Assembly (NCBI GenBank): GCA_035551475.1
Contig: DASZMX010000131.1
Location: 1 to 29,121, forward strand
DNA from: DASZMX01 sp035551475
Lineage (GTDB): Bacteria; Verrucomicrobiota; Verrucomicrobiia; Limisphaerales; Palsa-1400
Length of the DNA: 29,121 bases
Direction: 5' to 3'
In this document: positions 23,501-29,121 of the stretch, in pieces
Numbering within the stretch: position 1 is the first letter of the stretch
Layout: each line of letters opens with the position of its first letter
Position numbers and translations under genes: made by a program
Notes under the pieces: model-generated
Seen by the model: the letters and a program-made list of their open reading frames with translations, nothing else
Database searches by the model: none
What the model was told of the DNA's origin: nothing

Positions 23501-25928
23501 GGGCGAGGCGGACTTGATTTCGCCGTGGATTGATATCGAGGGTTTGGCGCCGCAATTGACTTTTCAGCATGAATACGGGTTGGAGGCGCCGACAGGCCCG
23601 GTGGCGTATGATGGCGGCGTGCTGGAAATCAAGATTGGCACGAACGATTTTGCGGACATTTTGACGGCGGGCGGCAGCTTCGCGACGAATGGTTATAACA
23701 AAACGATTTCGGCCTACGGCGGAAATGGGTTGATGGGGCGTCAGGCCTGGAGCGGGACCAGCGGCGGTTATGTCACCACGGTGGTGAATCTTCCGGCGGC
23801 GGCGCTTCACCAGTTTGTCCGCTTCAAATGGGCGTGCGGTACGGACCAATTCAACGACCACAAATATCTGCCGACCCCATCCGGGTGGTGGATCAGCAAT
23901 GTGGCGGTGACCGAACAAATTCCTTCCTGCTGCCAGAGTCCGGCGCCGGTGTCGCCGACGATTCTATCTCCCACCGATGGCGCCCAAACGAGCGTGGCAA
24001 CGAATATTATTTCGGGATCGGGAACGCCGGGCGATGCAGTGCAAATATTTGACAATGGCGCCGCGCTCGCGGTGCTGACGGTGGACACCAACGGGCTTTT
24101 TCAAGGCGCCATTGCGCTGGCGTATGGCCCAAATGTATTGACAGCGCATCAAGCGGCGGCGAACGAGGGCGACAGCGCGGCAGTGACGATCACCCTGCGC
24201 CCGGCAGCGCCCACATTGTCGGTGGCGGCGACTTCCGGGGAACCGGCCCTGGTGGCGGGGCAGGGAGCGCCGGGCGCCAGCGTGACGGTTTACGACGATG
24301 GAACTTTTGTCGCCAATTTGACCGTGGACGAAACCGGCCGTTTCTCCGGGGAATTAGAGCTGCCATTTGGCGCCCAGACTTTGACCGCGACGGAAACGAT
24401 TGAAGGCATGACCAGCGACACGTCCGCTAACGCCAGCGTGACGGTGGTCGATATTCCAACCCCAACCATTACGTTTCCGACCAACGGTTTTGTCATCAAT
24501 AATCCCGCCCTGACCATTCGCGGCGCCGCCACGCCCGGCGCCATCGTGACGATTTACGACAGCGGGGCCGAGCTGGGAACGGCGTTGGCGGGCAAAACCG
24601 GTATTTTTGCCTTGGCGGGCAAATATGCCAATGGCGCGCATGTGTTCACGGCGGCGCAAACGAGCGACGGCATTCTGGGCGGGGTGACACCGGGGGTGAA
24701 TGTCACGGTGCAGCTGGTTCCGATCATCACGGCGCAGCCGCAGGATTTTAAGGGATTTTTGGGCGGCAGCGCGGTGTTCACAGCCGCGGCTTACGGGGCG
24801 CCGCCGTTGACGTATGCGTGGCAGCACGCGGGCGCGAACGTTCCCGGCGCGGCGCGCCCGGCCCTGACGCTGGCCGCATTAACGGCGCGAAGCGCGGGCA
24901 CGTACCGTTTGACTGTGCGCAACGCCTATGGAACGGCGCTGAGCGATATGGTGACGCTCACGGTGGTGACGAACCCGTTCCCGGGCCGCATCGGCGCATA
25001 TGCCGGCTTGTATAGGGAAACGCCGCCACGATTCGAGAGTTCGGGGCTGCTAACATTGAACTTGACAGCGCTGGGCCGGTTCACCGCGCGCCTGACCGGC
25101 GGGGGCGGCGCCTACAGTTTCTCGGGCGGTCTCAACGCGGATGGCTACGGGCAATTCACCGTGGCGCGCGGAGCCCGGCTGGCGCCGTGGACGGTGACGC
25201 TTAACCTGGGTTTGACAGATTTGGGCGCGCCTCTCACCGGGACCGTCACGGATGGGAATTGGGTGGCGCCCGTGCAGGCGAACCGCGCCGTGTTCACGAC
25301 GGCGCATCCGTGTCCCGAGCGCGGGAGTTACACGGCGCGTTTCGGCGACGGCTATGGGACAGTGACGGTGGGCGCGACGGGCTATGTGACGTTGCGCGGA
25401 CTCTTGCCGGACAACACCGCGGTGGCGCCGGCGGCGGTGAGCGTGTCAACAAACGGACTATGGCCGCTCTACGCGCCGCTTTACGGCAAGGCGGGCTCGC
25501 TCTCCGGCTGGATTCAATTCACGAACGGTGTCGCGACCAATTTTGGCGGAAGCGTGCTGTGGGTGCGCACCAATATGTTCACCAGCACGCTGCTGTTTTC
25601 AGGTTCGACGTTTGTTCCGCGGTCGCCGTTTTTGGGGCTGACAAACTTGGAAATTACCGTGGCTGGCGGAGATTTGCCGGAAGTGATGAGCAACAACGTG
25701 GCGTTGCTGCGCACGGGGGCCTTCAAACCGCTGGACACGACGATTCCGGGATTGTCGCTGGCGGTAAATCCATTGACCGGACTTCTGACAGGACGTTTTT
25801 CCAATCCGAATACGCGCACGCCCGAAACACTGCGCGGCGTGGTGTTTCAGGGGGCGACCAATGGCGGCGGATTTTTTCGGGACGTGAATGGAAGCGGGAG
25901 CTTTAGCGTGACGCCGGCGGGTCACTGA
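20511..25928 (+). CDS. Giant secreted subtilisin-like (S8) protease with Ig-like repeats
   Basis: This 1805-residue protein starts at TTG 20511, supported by AAGGA 8 bases upstream and by an immediate signal peptide (cleavage near 22-23). A propeptide-like region runs to about 250. The S8 domain has D307 (VSDSGID), H356 (GHGTINAH, a variant of GHGTHVAG), the oxyanion-type AAGNDG near 485 and S625 (GTSHATPA). A KP-43-like beta-sandwich follows (about 700-825), then a CARDB-like domain (about 840-945) and a CUB/MAM-like region (about 950-1140). Three bacterial Ig-like repeats come next (about 1143-1395), then an Ig domain (ITAQPQDF, about 1405-1485). An unrecognised C-terminal beta domain occupies about 1487-1805. 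It is probably surface-bound or secreted and degrades protein; the substrate is unknown. It overlaps the opposite gene by 7 bases. Confidence 0.9.
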   Translation: MKYFSWLGIWLAAIFWTVSLPAAPTLHKFEMRDPAAERALLAQGGRLLADYGSYRLYEGASVPAKAETRDDYDSIFLSARTLRTSSSPTKAAVKNSANFTGQRLHLIHFAGPPLPAWRDALLATGVRIVDYLPENAYLVYGDAAALSAVQKLAATAPHVQWEGEYLDDYKIHPLARTVDAAGRARTVGTDRFAIQLVKDDAVNAETAKMVDRLKLAPLERQQVVLGYVNIVGRFRAADLTNLAARPDVISIQPYGARKKLGERQDQIIAGAITNGALLGAGYLSWLESKGFTQEQFDASGFVVDVSDSGIDEGTVKPNHFGLHAGGNIAAASRVVYSTLFATVKNAGSTLRGCDGHGTINAHIVGGYDNFPDFPFADNEGYHYGLGVCPFVRLGGSVVFDPVDFTYPNYTTVQATAYHNGARVSNNSWGGGSGSQEELGVYDVDAQEYDALVRDAEPANSKFPVAGNQEMVIVFAAGNDGIDPNTFNAASNTISSPGTAKNVITVGAAEGVQPFNAGGASDASLVFDFQADNANGIIDFSSRGPCRDGRHKPDLVAPGTHISGGVAQAVASAANPGATGDADACFRADNTLFSTDAGVSGGPTNSAYFPFYPDGQQYYTASSGTSHATPAVTGGCALLRQYFINQGLTPPSAAMTKAFLMNSARYLDGPNANDTLWSDAQGMGELNLGMAFDGAPRVLRDELTADLFTASGQNRVFTGEIADASKPFRVTVAWTDAPGSTTSAVNYNNNLDLTVTAGGKTYLGNVFKGAFSVTGGSADVKDNVESVFLPAGVSGVYTVTVAAKNINSVGVPNAKNQWNQDFALVVYNGENAAGPVLAAAGATLSAEGCGPGNGVVDPGERVTVNLSLANVGGADTTNLVATLLTTNGVVGPSTPQTYGRLTAGGESGSAAFSFSADGVCGGAITAVWQLQDGTKDLGFVSFGFALGQVAFRTEFSSDFTGGIPTDWGNVSSGDESDWLATTDGSGGVAAYARDAGAQGEADLISPWIDIEGLAPQLTFQHEYGLEAPTGPVAYDGGVLEIKIGTNDFADILTAGGSFATNGYNKTISAYGGNGLMGRQAWSGTSGGYVTTVVNLPAAALHQFVRFKWACGTDQFNDHKYLPTPSGWWISNVAVTEQIPSCCQSPAPVSPTILSPTDGAQTSVATNIISGSGTPGDAVQIFDNGAALAVLTVDTNGLFQGAIALAYGPNVLTAHQAAANEGDSAAVTITLRPAAPTLSVAATSGEPALVAGQGAPGASVTVYDDGTFVANLTVDETGRFSGELELPFGAQTLTATETIEGMTSDTSANASVTVVDIPTPTITFPTNGFVINNPALTIRGAATPGAIVTIYDSGAELGTALAGKTGIFALAGKYANGAHVFTAAQTSDGILGGVTPGVNVTVQLVPIITAQPQDFKGFLGGSAVFTAAAYGAPPLTYAWQHAGANVPGAARPALTLAALTARSAGTYRLTVRNAYGTALSDMVTLTVVTNPFPGRIGAYAGLYRETPPRFESSGLLTLNLTALGRFTARLTGGGGAYSFSGGLNADGYGQFTVARGARLAPWTVTLNLGLTDLGAPLTGTVTDGNWVAPVQANRAVFTTAHPCPERGSYTARFGDGYGTVTVGATGYVTLRGLLPDNTAVAPAAVSVSTNGLWPLYAPLYGKAGSLSGWIQFTNGVATNFGGSVLWVRTNMFTSTLLFSGSTFVPRSPFLGLTNLEITVAGGDLPEVMSNNVALLRTGAFKPLDTTIPGLSLAVNPLTGLLTGRFSNPNTRTPETLRGVVFQGATNGGGFFRDVNGSGSFSVTPAGH

Positions 25929-26581
25929 TTCTGCGCCAGCCAGGTCGTGATGGAGGAGGACCAATCATCCCAATTGGTGCCGTGATCCTCCTGCAAGAGG
26001 ACTTCGAGCATTTCACGGGCTTGATCTTTGAGCGGATGATCGTCCTGGCGCGCGACATCCAGAAGCATGGGGAGCTTGAGGTTATTGTCACGGTTGAGGA
26101 GGTCGTTCATCAGGACGGTCGAGACGGCTGACGGGGTGGCGGAGTTGGTGAGCAACCCGGCGGCGCCGGCGTAATGGTCGTCCTGCACCATGTTGACCAG
26201 ATGCTGGGCCAATTCGGTTTGCGCATCGGGCGGGGCGGTGGGGATTAACTCGAGGATGTGGTCGGCCTTCGCGTTGTCGTCGTCATCGGCCAGGAGAATG
26301 TGTTCGAGTTTGTTTTCCCATGTCCCTTGCGCGGCATCGTCCGCAGGCGGCGCTTCGGCCATGGTGTTTTCCTCGGGCGGAGCCACGATCGGCGCGGGAT
26401 GCGGGCGCGGCTCCGGGGGAGGCGCGACCTGGGAAGCCACCGGCGGAACGGTGGGGCCGGCCGGAACCGGCAGAACTTTGGCGTCTTCGCCGCGCGTCAC
26501 CAGCCAGCCGATCAGCAGACCGATCCCCCCGGCGACCACGAGGAAAAGGATCACGCGAACAGAGAATGACGAATTGCGCAT
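25922..26581 (-). CDS. Membrane-anchored protein of unknown function with proline-rich linker
   Basis: This 219-residue protein is not recognised. An uncleaved-looking N-terminal helix (about 8-29, VILFLVVAGGIGLLIGWLV) anchors it. A proline/alanine/valine-rich linker (about 37-76) would span the periplasm. The rest is acidic and helical, with repeat-like helix pairs (LEHILLADDDD, ADHILELIPT, LAQHLVNMVQDD, LLEVLL-type), reminiscent of HEAT-like helical scaffolds. It is 49 bases downstream of the LptF-like gene on the same strand, so it may be co-transcribed with it. GAGG sits only one base before the ATG. Its stop overlaps the protease stop region. Confidence 0.65.
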   Translation of the reverse strand: MRNSSFSVRVILFLVVAGGIGLLIGWLVTRGEDAKVLPVPAGPTVPPVASQVAPPPEPRPHPAPIVAPPEENTMAEAPPADDAAQGTWENKLEHILLADDDDNAKADHILELIPTAPPDAQTELAQHLVNMVQDDHYAGAAGLLTNSATPSAVSTVLMNDLLNRDNNLKLPMLLDVARQDDHPLKDQAREMLEVLLQEDHGTNWDDWSSSITTWLAQNQ

Positions 26582-26630
26582 ACCTCAGTGTAATCATCAA
26601 CCCCGGCGGGTCAATTTTGTTGCGCTGGAA

Positions 26631-27920
26631 TCATATTCCGCGGTTGGCGCGCCAGAGAAGGACGGCGCCCGCGGCCTGGAAAATGAAATTGGGCAGCCAG
26701 ACGATGAATTGCGGGCCGCGCTCAGGATGGCCGATCCAGGCCTGCCCGAGCACGATGAAGCTGTAATAAACGAGCATCAGACCCAGGGCGATGGCGACGC
26801 CGACGCTGGTTTCGCGGCGATGTCCGCGCACGCCGAGGGGAATGCCGATAAGCGTGAAGCCGATGCAGGCGAAGGAAAATGCGACTTGCCGATGGAGATA
26901 AACCAGCGCCGGTGTGATGGCGCGGCTGCCGATGTTTTCGCGCAGTTGCTGGCGGGTCTGGCGCAATTCCGCCACGGATTTGCCGGCCAGCGGTTCCACG
27001 GCCATTTCACGCTCGATCTGATGTTTGCGATGGAGCAGTTGCGCGAGCGTCATGTCGCTGAGCGGGGTCTGCAATTCATTTTGCGTGGCCGGATCGAACG
27101 GGATGGGGAGGCTGATTTCGGCGTCGTTGACGAAGGTGGCCCAAACGTCGCCGTGCTGCCGCTGGTCGCCATCCGCGTGCTGCAGGGTGATGAGGATTTG
27201 ATGCTGGGGTTTGTCCACTTTGATCGTGCCGGTCGTGCCGTGGGCCCAGACCTGGAGCAGGCCGTTGGTGTCGTCCTGCGTCACGATCACGTCTGTCAAA
27301 GACACACCGTCCTCGGCGATTTTGGCGGCGCTGATGCTGTAGGCGCCGACGATCATCGGCTCGTTATTCTGCAGGGCGATGGTGGGGCGTTCGGTGGCCG
27401 TGTGAAAAAGCAGCTCCTTGTAGGCCATGCGGCTGGCGGGCGCGATCTCGAAATTGAGCCACGCGCACACGGCGCTAACCGCCACGCTCAGGAGCAGAAT
27501 GGGGGTGACCATGCTGAGCAGGCTGATCCCGCTGGCGCGGGCGGCAGTCAATTCCTGGTCCGCGCTGAAGCGTCCGAACACCAGGAGCGCCGCCGTGAGC
27601 ATCCCAATCGGCAAGGAGAAGGCCAAAACGTAGGGCACCAGCAGCAGGGTGGCATGCACCGCGACGCCCAGCGTGGCCTGATGTTTGACAAGCAGTTCCA
27701 GAACCTCCCGAATGCCATTGCCCAGCACCAACACGAACGTGAAGACAAACACCGTCAGACCCAACGCGCCCACGACCTGACGCGTCAAGTAAAAATGCAA
27801 TGTCTTCAACCGGGCCAGTGAAGAGTCCCGCGCCCCGCGTGACAAGGAAAAAAATCTCGGAACACTCACATGAGGCGTTGGGGGGGGGGATTTTGGCGAC
27901 GTCTCTGGTGGCGATCGCAT
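26631..27920 (-). CDS. LptF/LptG-family permease (YjgP/YjgQ)
   Basis: This inner-membrane permease belongs to the lipopolysaccharide export family. LptF and LptG form the transmembrane heterodimer that, with LptB ATPase, extracts LPS. The product has the family layout: two N-terminal helices (VGALGLTVFVFTFVLVLGNG and a second near 85-105), FGRFSADQELTAARASGIS (the conserved coupling-helix region), a long periplasmic beta-jellyroll domain (about 160-300), and C-terminal helices. The ATG at 27920 gives 429 residues, but the family normally begins at LKTLHFYL, where a TTG lies at 27809. The extra 37 residues are proline-rich and contain a run of ten cytosines on the coding strand (27880-27889). 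No partner permease is visible in the window. Confidence 0.88.
   Translation of the reverse strand: MRSPPETSPKSPPPTPHVSVPRFFSLSRGARDSSLARLKTLHFYLTRQVVGALGLTVFVFTFVLVLGNGIREVLELLVKHQATLGVAVHATLLLVPYVLAFSLPIGMLTAALLVFGRFSADQELTAARASGISLLSMVTPILLLSVAVSAVCAWLNFEIAPASRMAYKELLFHTATERPTIALQNNEPMIVGAYSISAAKIAEDGVSLTDVIVTQDDTNGLLQVWAHGTTGTIKVDKPQHQILITLQHADGDQRQHGDVWATFVNDAEISLPIPFDPATQNELQTPLSDMTLAQLLHRKHQIEREMAVEPLAGKSVAELRQTRQQLRENIGSRAITPALVYLHRQVAFSFACIGFTLIGIPLGVRGHRRETSVGVAIALGLMLVYYSFIVLGQAWIGHPERGPQFIVWLPNFIFQAAGAVLLWRANRGI
27880..27889. repeat. G10 homopolymer tract
   Basis: Ten consecutive G on the plus strand (C on the coding strand) lie inside the proline-rich 5' end of the LptF-like reading frame. 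Such tracts are prone to slippage and to sequencing error. Confidence 0.9.
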
Positions 27921-28054
27921 TTTTGCGTGGTATTCCGGCTTTTTTACTGGCGCTTGCGCGCGTCCTCATTGTTTGAGAAACTGCCTCAGTGAAATGACCG
28001 CGTGACGCTGCTCTGAATTTTAGCGGGTGTGACGCAACCGCAACTTTCTATATT

Positions 28055-28092
28055 GCGCGAGTGGTGAAATGGCAGACACGCCAGACTTAGGA
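28055..28092 (+). tRNA. 5' half of tRNA-Leu(UAG), truncated at the anticodon loop
   Basis: Positions 1-38 of a leucine tRNA are recognisable: acceptor strand GCGCGAG (28055-28061), a D arm of the GUGGUGAAAUGGCAGACAC type, the 5' anticodon strand CCAGA (28081-28085) and the complete seven-base loop CTTAGGA (28086-28092) with anticodon TAG at 28088-28090. The expected 3' strand TCTGG, variable arm, T arm and 3' acceptor strand are missing. Instead AT-rich sequence (ATAGTTTGG...) begins at 28093. No matching 3' half was found downstream within the window. The fragment cannot make a tRNA as it stands and marks a probable insertion or recombination junction. Confidence 0.8.
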
Positions 28093-28205
28093 ATAGTTTG
28101 GTGATATTTTAAGTGGATTTCTTCTGGATTCTTTTGGGTCAATAAAACTGTAATTTACCTATATAAAATAAAATTTCCCCTAATTTCATTGATTCGGCAA
28201 TCAAA

Positions 28206-28270
28206 CCTCAGAAAGCGGCACAAAAAGTGTCACAATACGTTTATGGCATTAAGGAAGCAACTTTCTGAGG
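28206..28270. repeat. Perfect 10-bp inverted repeat, 45-bp spacer
   Basis: CCTCAGAAAG at 28206-28215 is the exact reverse complement of CTTTCTGAGG at 28261-28270. A short CACAAAAAGTG dyad lies near the left arm. It sits about 115 bases inside the tRNA junction, where recombinase or excisionase arm sites could occur. Confidence 0.6.
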
Positions 28271-28278
28271 ACTGGCAA

Positions 28279-28306
28279 TAAAAAAACCCTGACATGAAGC
28301 CAGGGT
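28279..28306 (-). terminator. Intrinsic terminator of the HTH gene
   Basis: Read on the minus strand, ACCCTG and CAGGGT arms (28301-28306 and 28286-28291) enclose a 9-base loop and are followed by a run of seven T (28286-28280). It lies about 80 bases past the stop of the minus-strand HTH gene. Confidence 0.8.
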
Positions 28307-28385
28307 CAATTGCAGGAACTTTAAAACGACTTAAAAACCAATTTTAATTCATTTATTTACTCATAAGAAAGTTTGCCGCAAAGTC

Positions 28386-28649
28386 TCATTCAGCATGCGT
28401 TGATTCCCGCCCTGAATTGCACCGCGTCGGGGTTTTTTGATCTTGGGCAAAGTCTCCAGCCTCCGCCCTGCGGTCAAATTCTCTGATGTCAGCGGGCCTT
28501 ACGTATTGACGACCCGCTATGTTGATTGTTTTTAGCCAGCCGCGCCTGCGCCATCGCCAAGCGGTCACGTCAGTGATTCCCATTTTCTCGCAAAAACGGG
28601 TTAGGGCAACTGGCAATTCGGACGTTGTATGATCAGAACCATTAATCAT
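28386..28649 (-). CDS. Excisionase/AlpA-like small helix-turn-helix protein
   Basis: This 87-residue protein has a MerR-type winged HTH (HTH_17-like) at about residues 15-60: LTRFCEKMGITDVTAWRWRRRG followed by WLKTINIAGRQYVRPADIREF. That is the helix-turn-helix, wing and final helix seen in phage and island excisionases and AlpA-type regulators. The remaining 25 residues are polar and probably disordered. It lies about 300 bases from the tRNA junction, is transcribed toward it, has a terminator downstream and a palindrome upstream. It may be the recombination directionality factor of the element or a repressor of its genes; the sequence does not decide. ATG 28649 is the only early start. Confidence 0.7.
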   Translation of the reverse strand: MINGSDHTTSELPVALTRFCEKMGITDVTAWRWRRRGWLKTINIAGRQYVRPADIREFDRRAEAGDFAQDQKTPTRCNSGRESTHAE

Positions 28650-28673
28650 GGAGCCAACTCTATCTGGAAATTA

Positions 28674-28703
28674 AGTATTGGTCAATACTATAAAAAAATA
28701 GTA
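28674..28703 (-). promoter_or_regulatory. Operator-like palindromes upstream of the HTH gene
   Basis: A perfect 7-2-7 palindrome AGTATTG-GT-CAATACT (28674-28689) is followed by an overlapping 6-bp inverted repeat TACTAT/ATAGTA (28686-28691 and 28698-28703). On the minus strand the palindrome contains TTGACC, which has TAGAGT 17 bases downstream just before the HTH start, so a bound protein would block that promoter. Autoregulation is inferred. Confidence 0.5.
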
Positions 28704-28769
28704 CAGAAAAATTATTCGCAGAAAAAATCAAATTCAAATTTCAATATTTTAAATTTTCCCTCTTAAGTC

Positions 28770-29120
28770 TCAAGGCGGAGGGCTCCTGATTCTTAAGCGA
28801 GTTTTGCGAAATTTTTTGCAACCAGATACCGAACGTGCAAAAAAATAATCAACCGTGAGAAAAATAAACAACTTCGGAACTCGGCTCAACGAAGTAAAAT
28901 ATTTTATTTGAGCAAAGTCGGAAATAAACAGTTGCGCGGGATTCGATTTCTCAAAATCAGCTATTTTAATGTGCGGGCAAACAATCTTGTCCTGAACATT
29001 GTTTTTAGAATCTCGTTTGATTAAAAACTCAAGAGCCTTAGATGCTCGACGGTAGTATTCGATGCTGCTTCCATTAAAATCGTATTGGATTTTACAGATA
29101 TAAACAATCGCTTTGAGCTT
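28770..29120 (-). CDS. Unknown AT-rich reading frame, 3' part only
   Basis: On the minus strand a frame is open from the window edge to a TGA at 28772-28770, giving 116 codons without any in-frame methionine; a start would lie outside the window. In DNA this AT-rich, such a length without a stop is unlikely by chance. The product looks protein-like, for example KAIVYICKIQYDFNG, SSIEYYRRASKALEFLIKRD and KIVCPHIKIADFEKS, with mixed helices and strands. The last 30 residues (basic, ending in RSPPP) look less natural, so the true end may differ. I recognise no domain. It is transcribed toward the HTH gene, with about 120 bases between them. Confidence 0.42.
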   Translation of the reverse strand, partial: KLKAIVYICKIQYDFNGSSIEYYRRASKALEFLIKRDSKNNVQDKIVCPHIKIADFEKSNPAQLFISDFAQIKYFTSLSRVPKLFIFLTVDYFFARSVSGCKKFRKTRLRIRSPPP

Positions 29121-29121
29121 A

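Larger units (their letters stand above)
28093..29121. mobile_element. One end of a putative integrated element in tRNA-Leu
   Basis: From the tRNA break to the window end the DNA is clearly AT-rich, unlike the GC-rich 28 kb before it. It contains an excisionase-type HTH gene with its own terminator, several inverted repeats and an unknown reading frame running off the window. No integrase is visible. Bases 28093-28385 hold no gene apart from the inverted repeat and terminator listed separately. The element type (prophage, ICE, satellite or genomic island) cannot be decided. Confidence 0.55.

Noticed and set aside
26190..27821. 543-codon plus-strand frame opposite the LptF-like gene and the anchored protein
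   Set aside because: Composition is typical of the antisense of GC-rich genes (many H, G, R, Q), with no domain, whereas both minus-strand genes have clear features.
27475..27969. 164-codon minus-strand frame overlapping the LptF-like gene
   Set aside because: It is out of frame with the conserved permease and becomes glycine/arginine-rich. It is of interest only because of the C10 tract.
28029..28054. GTGACG / TATATT promoter for the tRNA fragment
   Set aside because: The TATATT ends directly at the first tRNA base, leaving no room for a transcription start before the mature 5' end.
28055..28200. Group I or group II intron interrupting tRNA-Leu
   Set aside because: Group I introns in this tRNA usually sit inside the anticodon. 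No guide sequence giving a U-G pair with the 5' exon was seen, no GUGYG start of a group II intron is present, and no 3' tRNA half follows within 1 kb. Not fully excluded.
1..29121. CRISPR array, rRNA, insertion sequence or intact tRNA
   Set aside because: No regularly spaced direct repeats, transposase or rRNA motifs were seen. The only tRNA signal is the truncated leucine tRNA.

Overview
The window comes from a GC-rich, compactly organised bacterium, most likely a Verrucomicrobiota member near the Pedosphaera/Limisphaerales group. The clues are a LamG-type surface protein followed by a prepilin-like protein ending in an H-x-DG motif, DUF5069 and DUF971 genes, a very large secreted subtilase with stacked Ig-like modules, and plant-polysaccharide enzymes. 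This placement is an inference from gene content; no rRNA gene is present.

Layout. (1) 1-5066: a tightly overlapping run of a RACo/RamA-like ASKHA protein (N-terminus outside the window), a protein resembling the methionine synthase reactivation domain, a small unknown protein, and a secreted GH67 alpha-glucuronidase. (2) 5130-12562: a sugar-regulation and polysaccharide segment with a ROK repressor, a short AraC-type regulator, a LamG surface protein, a pseudopilin-like protein and an SGNH acetylesterase with a nested jelly-roll insert. (3) 12563-14012: small housekeeping or unknown genes (DsbA-like, DUF971, DUF5069) packed convergently. (4) 14311-20424: a complete tripartite efflux operon, MacA-like adaptor, separate ABC ATPase, two MacB/FtsX-type permeases and a TolC-like channel. 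It is followed at 20511-25928 by an 1805-residue multidomain subtilase. (5) 25922-27920, minus strand: an anchored unknown protein and an LptF/LptG permease. (6) 28055-29121: the 5' half of a tRNA-Leu(UAG) gene that stops exactly at the end of the anticodon loop. It is followed by about 1 kb of visibly AT-rich DNA carrying an excisionase-like HTH gene, its terminator, palindromes and an unknown reading frame that leaves the window. This looks like one end of an integrated element.

How the genes may work together. GH67 releases (4-O-methyl-)glucuronic acid from xylan oligosaccharides, and the acetylesterase would remove acetyl groups from the same kind of substrate. The ROK and AraC proteins are plausible regulators. 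The co-directional corrinoid-activation genes directly upstream of the glucuronidase raise the speculative idea that the methyl ether of 4-O-methylglucuronate is removed by a corrinoid-dependent methyltransferase. The catalytic methyltransferase and corrinoid protein would have to lie outside the window. The efflux operon and the giant protease form a separate envelope and secretion block.

The strongest structural oddity is the tRNA gene cut at the anticodon loop, with an abrupt change in base composition at the same point.
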